A stretch of 64,000 bases of DNA from Nocardia arthritidis (GTDB taxonomy: Bacteria; Actinomycetota; Actinomycetes; Mycobacteriales; Mycobacteriaceae): positions 6,820,001 through 6,884,000 of the forward strand of contig NZ_CP046172.1 of NCBI RefSeq assembly GCF_011801145.1. Direction: 5' to 3'. The stretch's first letter is position 1. The number at the start of each line of letters is the position of its first letter. Below are positions 1 through 7,663 of the stretch, piece by piece. The notes under the pieces are model-generated. The model was given only the letters and a program-made list of their open reading frames with translations. It searched no databases and was not told the DNA's origin. The position numbers and the translations under genes were made by a program.

Positions 1-651
1 GCCGATCCCGGCGCTGCCGGTGCCGAGCGCCGCGCTGCCGGTGCCGAGCAGTTCCGCGGCCGTTGGGGCCACCGCCGCGCTGCCGGTGCCGAGCGCCGAA
101 CTGCCGGTACCCAACGCCTCGGCCAACGGTCCGACCACGCCGAGACCCGCGCCGAGTACCGCGCTGCCGCTGCTCGATAGTGTCCCGGCGAGCGGGCCAA
201 CCTGTTCGGCGCTACCGGTGCTCGAGCTGGACTTCGGGGCTGTACCGGCTGCGCCCGAGGCACCTGGACTGCTTGTCCGACTCGGCGCCGACTCGAGCTC
301 GAGCGGGCTCCGACCCGTGGGTTCCGTCCACAGCGACTCCGTCCGAGTCTGTGGACGGGTGGCAGGCGCGGATCTCGGCGACGGGATCTCCGTTCTCGGC
401 GGAGCCGAAAAGTGCGGTGCCCCAGGCTTGTTCGATATTCCCGGTCTGGCGCTCGGCGCCGGTCCGCCGCCGCCATGCGGGGCCGGGCTCCGGTAGACCT
501 TCCAGTCCGCGGTGAGCGCCACGGCGTCGCCGGACCGCTCCGGCTGCGCGGTCCCGTGCTCGGCGATCGCCGCGTAGATCAGCGCGGCGGCCGACGCCAA
601 GGCAATACGCGCTGTAGGGATGGGATTCCGTCGTGCAGTGTGCTTTCCCAT
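1..651 (-). CDS. Exported Ala/Gly/Ser-repeat protein (3' end off window)
   Basis: Reading the minus strand from an ATG at 651 gives an open frame that runs off the left edge. The start is supported by AAGGAAG about 6 nt upstream. The N-terminus (MGKHTARRNPIPTARIALAS, then AAALIYAAIAEHGTAQ) is basic then hydrophobic, like a signal peptide. A Pro/Ser/Thr-rich low-complexity stretch follows, then an Ala/Gly/Ser region with repeats of ALGTGSA and LGTGSAA type over about the last 200 bases. No enzymatic motif is visible, so it may be a cell-wall or surface protein. The plus-strand frames with Pro/Val repeats over the same DNA are shadows of this repeat. The C-terminus and full length are unknown. 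Confidence 0.6.
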   Translation of the reverse strand, partial: MGKHTARRNPIPTARIALASAAALIYAAIAEHGTAQPERSGDAVALTADWKVYRSPAPHGGGGPAPSARPGISNKPGAPHFSAPPRTEIPSPRSAPATRPQTRTESLWTEPTGRSPLELESAPSRTSSPGASGAAGTAPKSSSSTGSAEQVGPLAGTLSSSGSAVLGAGLGVVGPLAEALGTGSSALGTGSAAVAPTAAELLGTGSAALGTGSAGIG

Positions 652-727
652 TGGTTACTTCCTTCGCCGATCGTCGGATCGATTTGTGGCAGAACATCAC
701 TCGGTGCGCACCGCCCTCGGCGGATCT

Positions 728-958
728 TCAGTTGCGATTCAGCGAGCCGGTCCCCCGGTCGATCGTGGCGCACGCCGGGGCAACCGGGTTGTTGCTGCCC
801 GCATCGAGGAAGAGGACATCGGGCGTCGGTTCGGCGACAGCCTGTGGGCTCGCCACCGCCCAGCCGACGACGATCACGACGCCGAGTACCCGGCGGTGAC
901 CCGGGATCGACGCCTGTGGACAGCTGAAACGCTGAATCTCATGGTCAACTTTCTTCAT
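728..958 (-). CDS. Small secreted protein, about 76 aa
   Basis: The start at ATG 958 gives MKKVDHEIQRFSCPQ, a basic stretch, then the hydrophobic segment VLGVVIVVGWAVASPQAVA followed by EPTPD. This is a typical Sec signal peptide with cleavage after AVA, leaving a mature protein of only about 30 residues with one Cys. No strong Shine-Dalgarno is visible, so the start is not secure; the frame stays open further upstream but that part looks non-coding. It lies 76 bp upstream of the edge-truncated exported protein on the same strand and may be co-transcribed with it. Function not recognised. Confidence 0.45.
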   Translation of the reverse strand: MKKVDHEIQRFSCPQASIPGHRRVLGVVIVVGWAVASPQAVAEPTPDVLFLDAGSNNPVAPACATIDRGTGSLNRN

Positions 959-1579
959 CGAGAGCGAATCACGACGTCGGTGATTTTCTGGACGCACAAC
1001 GCGCTCCCGACCTCGAATTCGTCCGAGCCGCGTGGCGGACGATTTGTTTCGATCCGAAGAATATGAACCCACCCGAGCCGTGACAAGCGATTCCAAGCGT
1101 TCCTCAAGCGCGGTGAGACCCGATTCAACGACCGCCGGGTAAGCCCGTCGGAAGGCGCCTGCTCCGCCACGGGCTCCTCCGGCGACTCGGTCGGCGGTCC
1201 ACCATCGGCCCCGATCGGGCGCCCGATCATCGACACTCGGCATCGAGACACGGTGAAGCCGTTGCTCTTTCAAGCATCAATGCCCAAGCGGTAGCCGGGA
1301 AAGATGACGATCGTATCTACACCCTCACCAGCAATAACCCTCAGCAGCCAGCGCTGCTCAGAACTTCTGAATTACCCCATGAGAAGCATGGCCGGAACAT
1401 CATGAAGATCTACTTCACATAATTTCGCTCGGTAAGAATGTTGCCCTATGGTCGACGGCGTCGAGTCATGGGCGTGGTACTTGTGTTCACAACACCAACT
1501 GATATCGCTGTTCCGATATCTATCGCCAGTCGAGCTCGCCAGTCCGATTCACTTATATTGCAGATGGAGGTTCTGTTTC
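959..1579. other. Intergenic region without a recognised gene
   Basis: This stretch separates the minus-strand small secreted gene from the plus-strand metalloprotease. Short frames on both strands have no ribosome binding site or recognisable protein content. The last ~150 bases are comparatively AT-rich and presumably hold the protease promoter. I could not assign boxes with confidence. Confidence 0.4.
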
Positions 1580-2653
1580 ATGTCGAGTACCGCCAAACGG
1601 CGCAACTATCGCGGAAAACATCGACTTACGAAGGCGCGGTCAGGCGGTCTATCACATGCGGTGAAACAGCCCGGACCCCGGATAAGCGCCGCCCTTCTCG
1701 CCACCGCATTGCTTGCGCCCGGCGCGCTCAGCCTGACAAATGCCGCTACCGCATCGGCCCAAGCTCCGACTCTGGGAAACTGGAAAGTGGCGATCCAGGG
1801 TTACGACGAGCAGGGTCGGGCGATCGTTCATTACAACAACAGGGTCAACGATCCCAACATCGAGACTGCGGTCCAGCACTTGAACTCGACACCAGGCCTT
1901 AACGTCGTGTTGAAGCCCGGCACGAGCAGGGGCGCCATCAACATCAGTCACGAAAGATTCTCCGGGGCGACGGCCGGTTGGGGAGGGCTCGATGGTTCGG
2001 GTCCGTATGTCAAACTCGATCCCAAGTACCTCAACTGGAATGCTCATGACAGAACCGAAATCGCTTCACACGAACTCCTCCACGCTCTCAACCTGGCTCA
2101 CAATAACGACCCGTGCAGCATTATGTACGGTCGGGTCAACAGGTGCAACAACGGCCCGACCCAGCTGAGCCGGAACGAGATCAACCAGCTCAACAGCACG
2201 TACACCCGGGGAAAGCCGACGAACCCGTCTACAAACCCGACAGTATCGAACGACCGAACCAGACCAGCGGAAACGACCACCTCGACCCGGCCGACAGATA
2301 TACACACAGCGCCTAATAATCCGAAAACGGATACGCCGCGGCAGAACAAATGGACCCCACCCGAAGAGAACACGTGGAACCAGACGCGGCCGCAAAACAC
2401 GTGGAACCAGCCACGACCACAAAACACCTGGAACCAGCCGCGGCCGCAAAACAGGTGGAACCAGCCGCGGCCACAAAACACCTGGAACCAGCCACCGCGG
2501 GCATGGAACCCACCCTGGCAAAACAACTCGAACCGACAGCACCTGTGGAATACCTCGCGGCAGAACACATGGAACATTGGGAGAAGCCCCCAAATTCCCT
2601 CATGGACACGACCCAAACCACAAAAGGTATGGGGCTTCCATTTCAATCGATAA
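1580..2653 (+). CDS. Secreted snapalysin-like zinc metalloprotease with Trp-Asn-Gln-Pro repeat tail
   Basis: The start ATG 1580 has GGAGG about 9 nt upstream; the frame is open further upstream but that part reads as non-coding. Length is 357 aa. Residues 1-34 are Lys/Arg/Ser-rich, and 35-62 form a long signal peptide ending ATASAQA. The catalytic segment has HELLHALNLAH at 164-174, so zinc ligands are His164, His168 and His174 with Glu165 as base, followed by Cys-Ser-Ile-Met-Tyr, a Met-turn. The layout matches M7 snapalysins, but the third ligand, Asp in snapalysin, is His here. A Pro/Thr-rich linker leads to five 9-residue repeats (NTWNQPRPQ type) and a degenerate Trp/Asn/Pro-rich end. The tail may bind cell wall or polymer; that is inference. 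A hairpin terminator follows the stop. Confidence 0.8.
   Translation: MSSTAKRRNYRGKHRLTKARSGGLSHAVKQPGPRISAALLATALLAPGALSLTNAATASAQAPTLGNWKVAIQGYDEQGRAIVHYNNRVNDPNIETAVQHLNSTPGLNVVLKPGTSRGAINISHERFSGATAGWGGLDGSGPYVKLDPKYLNWNAHDRTEIASHELLHALNLAHNNDPCSIMYGRVNRCNNGPTQLSRNEINQLNSTYTRGKPTNPSTNPTVSNDRTRPAETTTSTRPTDIHTAPNNPKTDTPRQNKWTPPEENTWNQTRPQNTWNQPRPQNTWNQPRPQNRWNQPRPQNTWNQPPRAWNPPWQNNSNRQHLWNTSRQNTWNIGRSPQIPSWTRPKPQKVWGFHFNR
2369..2503 (+). repeat. Five tandem 27-bp repeats coding NTWNQPRPQ
   Basis: Units begin near 2369, 2396, 2423, 2450 and 2477, in frame in the metalloprotease gene. Each encodes Asn-Thr/Arg-Trp-Asn-Gln-Pro/Thr-Arg/Pro-Pro-Gln with small changes. Near-identity at DNA level suggests recent expansion by slippage or recombination. 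Confidence 0.85.
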
Positions 2654-2678
2654 TCCATACCGCTCGCGCATACGGATA

Positions 2679-2707
2679 CCCCGCCCGTAAGAAATCAACG
2701 GGCGGGG
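2679..2707. terminator. Hairpin between convergent genes
   Basis: CCCCGCCCGT, a 9-nt loop, then ACGGGCGGGG form a perfect 10-bp GC stem. It lies 25 nt after the metalloprotease stop and just beyond the end of the convergent minus-strand hydrolase, so it may serve both. There is no T-run, which is common in high-GC actinomycetes. Confidence 0.6.
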
Positions 2708-2764
2708 CGCCGGGGCCAGCCTGACGCTGTTCGGCGAGACGGGTACGGCCCTGTCGACTGCGAT

Positions 2765-3643
2765 TCATACCAACTGGCTGGGTGCCGGCTTGGTCAGCGT
2801 GTGCCGGCGAATCCAGTCCGCCACAGCGGCGCCGATGGCGTCGGGTTGGTATTCCGGCGCACAGCGTCCGGCCGGTCCGATCGTCTCGACCTCGACGCCG
2901 GCGAAATTCTCCTCGGCCCAAGCGATCAGCTCGGGCGAGTCCAGGTCGGTGGCGCTGTCCTCCCCCGCCATCACCAGCTTCGGCACCTCGGGCGTCCGTG
3001 CCATCCAGTGGTCGTATTCGGTGACTCGGCGGACCACATCGGCGGGTTCGCCGTCGAAGGGGTATTCGCGCGCCCATGCCAGCATCGGCATCCGGGAGGT
3101 GGGGGTGGGGTATGGAGCCCGGTAGACGGCGAGGTCGGTATTCGACAGACCAGGAACCGACGGGAGATCCTTTTGGAGAAAGATGTTGTCCTGTAACACC
3201 ATTCGCTCCCCCTCGGGCGAGCGCAGCCGCCCGAGTACCCCGATCGACGCCGGTCGCAGGTCGTCCGAGCGCAGCGGCCGCAGGAATGTCTCGACCAGGG
3301 CGACTCCACGCACGCGGCCGGGATGTGCTGCGGCCCAATCCATCCCGAGCGCACCGCCCCACTCATGGCCGACGAACACCACCTGTTCCAGCCCGAGTTC
3401 CTCGATCCAGGTATCCAGGTAGCGGGCGTGATCGGCGAACCGGTAGTCGATGTCGGGCTTGCCCGAACTGCCCATCCCGATCAGGTCCGGCGCCAGGCAG
3501 CGGGCCTGACCGAAAACGTGTGGTATCACATACCGCCACAGATACGAAGACGTCGGATTCCCGTGCAGGAACACCACCGGGACGTCCCCCGAACCGATGT
3601 CGAGATAGCTGATGAACGAGTCGAGTACATTAATCTTCACCAT
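2765..3643 (-). CDS. Haloalkane dehalogenase-like alpha/beta hydrolase with altered catalytic residues
   Basis: 292 aa, the usual length of haloalkane dehalogenases. AGGGGA precedes ATG 3643. The family scaffold is clear: HGNPTSSYLWR at 27-37 (oxyanion Asn29), PDLIGMGSSGKPD, and VETFLRP with Glu118, the position of the catalytic acid in DhaA/LinB. Two essential residues differ. The nucleophile elbow reads VGHEWGGALG, with Glu94 (codon GAG at 3364-3362) where family members have Asp. The segment that normally reads G-P-G-L-H-Y has Arg260 instead of the catalytic His. Dehalogenation via a covalent Asp ester is therefore unlikely as known; it may be a pseudoenzyme or have a different activity. 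No signal peptide is seen. A Dps remnant lies directly upstream. Confidence 0.75.
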   Translation of the reverse strand: MVKINVLDSFISYLDIGSGDVPVVFLHGNPTSSYLWRYVIPHVFGQARCLAPDLIGMGSSGKPDIDYRFADHARYLDTWIEELGLEQVVFVGHEWGGALGMDWAAAHPGRVRGVALVETFLRPLRSDDLRPASIGVLGRLRSPEGERMVLQDNIFLQKDLPSVPGLSNTDLAVYRAPYPTPTSRMPMLAWAREYPFDGEPADVVRRVTEYDHWMARTPEVPKLVMAGEDSATDLDSPELIAWAEENFAGVEVETIGPAGRCAPEYQPDAIGAAVADWIRRHTLTKPAPSQLV

Positions 3644-3774
3644 GATTCCCCTATCTCGCTGCTTTCATGCGACCTGCGCCCGGGTGACCGGACACTGAAA
3701 CCGGTATCAACACCCACCAAGCACGGACCGACGTCGCCCGTGAATGTAGTGACGAGTGGCTACCGAGGTGAAGG

Positions 3775-3975
3775 TCAGGGCCCGTTCCGGGCCTGCCACA
3801 TCCAGGATTGCTTTTCCAGGTCGGCCGCGACGGTATTCAGAATGTCCTGGGTGACCGGGTCGGGCTCGGCGGTGGCGACAATCCCTCCGCGGATCCGGGC
3901 TATCACCACATTCAATGCGGTGACTATGGCGGCGACCGGATCCGTTGCGGCCTCAATGCAATTTAATACTGTTCG
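3775..3975 (-). pseudogene. Remnant of a Dps/ferritin-like gene (C-terminus only)
   Basis: Translation gives about 66 codons ending in DPVTQDILNTVAADLEKQSW, then MWQARNGP and a stop at 3777-3775. The pattern (D)xVTQD(I/L)L..VA.(D/E)LEK..WM is the last helix of Dps DNA-protection proteins. Upstream in frame an amber codon at 3978-3976 closes the frame and there is no ATG. The N-terminal ~100 residues with the ferroxidase ligands are missing. This is a gene fragment, not a short gene. Confidence 0.65.
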
Positions 3976-3998
3976 CTAACGGTTTGTACACGCGGGAT

Positions 3999-4033
3999 TC
4001 AGATGGCTACCATCTGAGCGGGAGATAGTCGAG
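3999..4033 (+). promoter_or_regulatory. CAGATG palindrome site 1 with downstream GATAGT box
   Basis: TCAGATGG-CTA-CCATCTGA (3999-4017) is a perfect inverted repeat with 8-bp arms. GATAGT starts 8 nt after the last base of CATCTG, as in sites 2, 4 and 7, where the box is GATAAT. Likely a regulator site overlapping a promoter. Which neighbour it serves is unclear. Confidence 0.5.
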
Positions 4034-4356
4034 AAATTGCGATTTACCGGCTTCGGCGTTCGATCCCTCAGGTGATTCATATCACCGATCGGGCGAGGAA
4101 CGGCACAGGTCACAATCGCCACTACCCGTCCACCCGCCACCGGCAGATCATCCCTGCTGACGAGACTCCGTAGTCGCATCACTCCACCCGTTACCGCTCA
4201 GCTTTCGGCGGACTGCACTGCCTGCGGGCAGCTCCACGTCCTGGTCGCACACTCGTGGCGGCGCGCTGATCTGCGGGCCTTACCCGGGAACCAATTCGAC
4301 GAACTCCCGCCGGTCGGAGAGCGCGGTGAAGCAGCTTCGAGCGATAACCGTCCGAT

Positions 4357-4447
4357 TTGTGCGCGGACTCGGATAGATTTGTGTTATCAGCACATAGCCG
4401 CCTGCGTGGCCTTCGGTTAGCGTATTAAACCACCGAGGTTCAGAGCC
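4357..4447 (+). promoter_or_regulatory. Conserved promoter-like block, copy A
   Basis: TTGTGCGCGG (4357-4366), 13 nt, TGTGTTATCAGCACA (4380-4394) with TAG following, 18 nt, TCGGTTAG (4413-4420), then CACCGAGGTTCAGAGCCG. The same elements at matching spacing occur at 32.59, 52.06 and 59.40 kb. It lies about 110 bp upstream of the secreted tandem-domain gene. The GCACAT/GTTAGCG pair is spaced like -35/-10 elements; that reading is inference. Confidence 0.6.
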
Positions 4448-4528
4448 GCTTATTCTATCGGCGATGCATTTTCTTCGACCGAACAACGGCGTTAGACGAA
4501 ACACTCTGTATGGAGAGGATTCACAGCT

Positions 4529-5293
4529 ATGAAACGTGTAGGCGCTGCTGTCGCCACCGCTTTGGCGACGCTGGCCTTATCATCCATTTCGACTTCCGTC
4601 GCGCATGCGGCCGGACAGTCCGAGGTGCATATTCAATTCGACTCGGCGGACCTCGGCGATTACGCATTCTTCGAGGGGAAATTGAAATGGGACGACAACG
4701 GCGGATACTCGGTCGATGGACACTTGCTCTGCGACAACCGTGATCACACCACCCTGCGGCTGGAATACGGCGGCGAGACCGAATCATGGAAGAAGTCCGA
4801 AGAAATCGGGTGCCGCGGCGAGGAAAAAAATATCGTCGTGTCCGGGAAACTGGCACCCAACGAGAAGCTGGAACTGCGCCTAGGCAGTGCGATGACCGAG
4901 GGCGGTACACAGTACACCGCCGGTCAGAAGTTCGATATCTCGCCGAGCGGGCGCAGTAAGACCAGTGTGGGGTTCTCGGTCAACCGTGACGGTAACGTAC
5001 TGAAATTCAATGGCGAATTGACATGGGACGGCAGCGGTGCGTACACCGTCGCCGGCGAGCTGTCCGCCAAATGCTGGAATACGGCCCGCCAAACGGTGTG
5101 GCTGGAATACGGCGGCACAAGTGAGTCGTGGAAGCATTCTTCGGAAGTCGACTGCAACAGTGGCAGCGGCCGGATCGAGGTGTCCGGGAAACTAGCCCCC
5201 GGAGATAAGCTGGAACTGCGCCTGGGCAACTGGCTACAGCTCGGCGGCGGCACGCAGACAAGCGAACGTAAACAGTTCGATATCTTCTCGTAG
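4529..5293 (+). CDS. Secreted tandem-domain protein (two ~105-aa repeats)
   Basis: 254 aa. GGAGAGGA lies upstream of ATG 4529. Residues 1-28 (MKRVGAAVATALATLALSSI, then STSVAHAAG) are a classical signal peptide. The mature part is a tandem duplication, residues ~32-140 and ~146-254. Shared landmarks in each copy are LKWDDNGGYSVDG / LTWDGSGAYTVAG, LEYGG(E/T)xESWK, a conserved Cys pair, SGKLAP(N/G)(E/D)KLELRLG, and a QxFDI end. The pattern suggests two beta-sandwich modules, each with a possible disulfide. I do not recognise a named family. The gene stands alone behind promoter-like block A, which links it to the 32.9-kb lectin protein, the 52.3-kb small secreted protein and the 59.7-kb diiron candidate. 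Confidence 0.75.
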   Translation: MKRVGAAVATALATLALSSISTSVAHAAGQSEVHIQFDSADLGDYAFFEGKLKWDDNGGYSVDGHLLCDNRDHTTLRLEYGGETESWKKSEEIGCRGEEKNIVVSGKLAPNEKLELRLGSAMTEGGTQYTAGQKFDISPSGRSKTSVGFSVNRDGNVLKFNGELTWDGSGAYTVAGELSAKCWNTARQTVWLEYGGTSESWKHSSEVDCNSGSGRIEVSGKLAPGDKLELRLGNWLQLGGGTQTSERKQFDIFS

Positions 5294-5549
5294 TCCAGTC
5301 GACGCACGGGGCCGTCGAAGTCGCCGGTTGACGGTTTGACCTGCGGTTCCGGCGTGTCGCTCGGGCGGGCACGGCAGCGCTACGATGATGATCGTGGTTG
5401 TGAAACCCGATCGCTCGAAAGCTGTTGCCGTGCCCGCGTTTTCGTCATCTCCCGGCTAGGTTCCGCCGAGCGTGCCGCCCACAGTGAATGCGGAGGCCGG
5501 GACACCAACCGCCCGCACATCGGTTTACGAATGGTCATATTCGGACAGA

Positions 5550-6470
5550 TCAACTGGCCGACAACCAGTCCCCCAGTGTCGTCTGGACATTCCGCTGGAC
5601 ATGTTCAGCGAATCGGCGGGCAGCGGGGCTCGCGGCCGAGCCGCGCGGCAGGGCGAGATCGATGCGGCGGCGGAAATCGAAATCGAACCCGGTGACCTTC
5701 AGCGCGTGTACCGGCAGCGACGAGTCGGCCGCTACCCCGCAGGGCACGAAGGCGATACCGAGCCCGGCCGCGACCAGGTCCGCAACCATTGCCCACTCGC
5801 CGACCTCGCACACGATCCGGCGAGTGAGTCCGTTGCCCGCGAATGCCATATCCGTCATCACACGGCTCGCCCACTGCGGCTGGGTCTCTACGAAACGTTC
5901 GCCGTTCAGCCCATCCAGGGCCACCTGCTCGACCTGGGCCAGCGGATGATCGAGCGAGCAGATCAGCACGTACGGCTCGCTGGCCAGGGGCATCAGCTCC
6001 AGATCGTCGGGGTAGTCGGGCGTCGGGGTGACGAGCGCACAGTCCAGCTCGCCGTCGGCGACCATCCGATGCATGCGCAGCGAGGGCAGCTTCTGGACTT
6101 GGATATCCAGATCGGGATGATCCCTGCCGAACTCGGCCAGCCAGTCGGTGAACGGCAGCAGATGCCGCGTCGACGTGTAAGCCCCGACCCGAAGCTGCCC
6201 GACGAGCAACCCGCGGACGGCTTGGATCGCATCATAGGTGGCGGCCGCGGCCGCGAGCGCGCGCCGGGCGGCGGGCAGCAGCGCCACACCTTCGGCGGTC
6301 AGCCGCACCGGATGAGTGCCACGGACATACAGCTCGACGCCGACGTCCTTCTCCAACGCACGAATCGATGACGAGAGTCCGGACTGCACAATGAATTCGC
6401 GCTCGGCCGCCCGGGTGAATCCACCCTCCTCAGCGAGAGCGACGAAATGTCGTAGCTGACGCATCTCCAT
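5550..6470 (-). CDS. LysR-family transcriptional regulator
   Basis: 306 aa from ATG 6470 (MEMRQLRHFVALAEEGGFTR). Residues ~3-62 are the winged HTH (AAEREFIVQSGLSSSIRALE), followed by a LysR-type substrate-binding domain. The open frame extends upstream, but a GATAAT box lies only ~6 nt before this ATG, so the message is probably leaderless or nearly so and the upstream extension is not translated. It is divergent from the pirin/LLM pair, the classical LysR arrangement, so those genes are the likely targets. The CAGATG palindrome sits right before its start. The effector cannot be told from sequence. Confidence 0.85.
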   Translation of the reverse strand: MEMRQLRHFVALAEEGGFTRAAEREFIVQSGLSSSIRALEKDVGVELYVRGTHPVRLTAEGVALLPAARRALAAAAATYDAIQAVRGLLVGQLRVGAYTSTRHLLPFTDWLAEFGRDHPDLDIQVQKLPSLRMHRMVADGELDCALVTPTPDYPDDLELMPLASEPYVLICSLDHPLAQVEQVALDGLNGERFVETQPQWASRVMTDMAFAGNGLTRRIVCEVGEWAMVADLVAAGLGIAFVPCGVAADSSLPVHALKVTGFDFDFRRRIDLALPRGSAASPAARRFAEHVQRNVQTTLGDWLSAS

Positions 6471-6508
6471 TCGGCGATTATCGCCCGCACAGATGGGAAC
6501 GATCTGTA
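6471..6508 (-). promoter_or_regulatory. CAGATG palindrome site 2 and leaderless-type promoter of the LysR gene
   Basis: On the minus strand this reads ACAGATCGTTCCCATCTGT (6507-6489), then GCGGGC, GATAAT (6482-6477), CGCCGA and the LysR ATG. One base differs from the perfect palindrome. The palindrome spans the -35 region and GATAAT serves as -10, so transcription would start at or near the A of the start codon. Confidence 0.6.
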
Positions 6509-6637
6509 TCAGTGCGAGCAAAACGACAGCAATCGTCGTAGAACGACTTAAGTACGCCACATCACCCCGGGTGAATCGTAGAGACTCGGCCAATCGGCCC
6601 GCGGTCCGATGTATCCGGTTCGCATCGACGATATGCC

Positions 6638-6805
6638 GCTGATCCCGGCATCGAATACTGTCGTCACGAGTGAGCCGATGGTCGCCGGGCACGGCGGAAT
6701 ACCAAAGCGAGTGTCTGCGTTAGATGACGTGTCATTCAAATAGATTGCATGGCCGGAAACATGTGGAGGCGCACGATGACGACGACACAACTGCCAGGGC
6801 ACGCG
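6638..6805 (+). repeat. 168-bp direct repeat, copy 1 (pirin promoter and gene start)
   Basis: Matches 13873-14040 at roughly 92% by eye (about 14 differences). The repeat spans the upstream region, including the perfect palindrome ATGACGTGTCAT (6724-6735), the GGAGG ribosome site and the first ten codons of the pirin gene. This is the functional copy. Confidence 0.85.
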
Positions 6806-7636
6806 GTCAGCGCGGTTCGCGATCGAGTCGAGCGAGGAGCCACTAGTCAGGTGGATCGTTCGGCTCAGATTCTCGCTCCGGGAAACTGGGCCGACACCGA
6901 TCCTTTCCTGCTGATGGCCGAGGATTGGTTCGGCCGCAACGGTTTCGACTGGCATCCGCACCGCGGGTTCGAGACCATCACCTATGTGGTCGAGGGGGAA
7001 CTCGAGCACCGGGACAACCGCGGTGGCCACGGCGTACTCCGAGTAGGTGACGCGCAGTGGATGACGGCGGGCAGCGGAGTGGTGCACGCCGAACTCGCAC
7101 ACAACCGCGAGTTCGTCCACACCTTGCAGCTGTGGATCAACCTGCCCGCCGCCGACAAATTCACCGAACCGGCATACCAGGATCTGCGCGGTGGCGAGAT
7201 GCCGGTGCGTACCGAGGACGGTGCGCGGGTACGGGTGTTCTCCGGGCGTTCCGGGGATGTCACCGGCCCGGCCCGCAATCACGTGCCGATCACCTTTGTC
7301 GATGTGACCGTGCAGCCCGGTCACGCACTGCGCCAAGAGATTCCGGCCGGGCAGCGTGGCTTCGCATATGTGCTGGCCGGGAGCGGCCTGTTCGGCAGCG
7401 ATCGGACTCCCGCGCACGCCGGGCAGACGGTGCACTTGGCCGCGGATGCCGCCGAGACAGCCCTCGAAGTGACCGCGGACGGCCACGAACCGCTGCACTT
7501 CCTGCTCTGGACCGGCACACCCCTCGGCGAGCCGGTCGCCGCCTATGGCCCGTTCGTCATGAATACTCCAGCCCAGATCCAGCAGACACTCGTCGACTAT
7601 TCGCGGGGAGCATTCGGACCGATCCCCGGCGAATAA
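6776..7636 (+). CDS. Pirin family protein (cupin)
   Basis: 286 aa. ATG 6776 is chosen because GGAGG lies 8 nt upstream; an upstream in-frame ATG at 6749 has no such site. The N-terminal cupin carries HPHRGFETITYVVEGELEHR and WMTAGSGVVHAE. His60, His62, His104 and Glu106 correspond to the iron ligands of known pirins. The C-terminal cupin follows. Bacterial pirins can act as quercetinase-like dioxygenases or redox sensors, and the sequence does not decide between these. It probably forms an operon with the LLM oxidoreductase 27 bp downstream and is controlled from the shared region with the divergent LysR. Confidence 0.9.
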   Translation: MTTTQLPGHAVSAVRDRVERGATSQVDRSAQILAPGNWADTDPFLLMAEDWFGRNGFDWHPHRGFETITYVVEGELEHRDNRGGHGVLRVGDAQWMTAGSGVVHAELAHNREFVHTLQLWINLPAADKFTEPAYQDLRGGEMPVRTEDGARVRVFSGRSGDVTGPARNHVPITFVDVTVQPGHALRQEIPAGQRGFAYVLAGSGLFGSDRTPAHAGQTVHLAADAAETALEVTADGHEPLHFLLWTGTPLGEPVAAYGPFVMNTPAQIQQTLVDYSRGAFGPIPGE

Positions 7637-7663
7637 TGCCGCGCCGGACCCAGGAGGCAAGAG

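Larger units (their letters stand above)
3976..4528. other. Regulatory-rich intergenic region
   Basis: There is no convincing gene in these 553 bases. The region holds a perfect CAGATG-type palindrome (4000-4016) and promoter-like block A (4357-4447) ahead of the secreted tandem-domain gene. A minus-strand frame at 3976-4182 has no ribosome binding site or family resemblance and spans the palindrome. Confidence 0.6.

Noticed and set aside
1410..1445. Possible fifth copy of the promoter-like block (TTCACATAATTTCGCTCGG) before the metalloprotease
   Set aside because: It has a CACATA and a CGGTAAG word but lacks TTGTGCGCGG and the palindrome, and the spacing is wrong.
2098..2658. Cys/Phe/Trp-rich frames on the minus strand at the protease repeats
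   Set aside because: They are the antisense reading of the 27-bp repeats; no ribosome site.
4380..4394. Reading the TGTG...CACA palindrome as a CRP/GlxR site
   Set aside because: The CRP/GlxR site is TGTG-N8-CACA with a TGTGA/TCACA core; here the gap is 7 nt and the inner bases differ.
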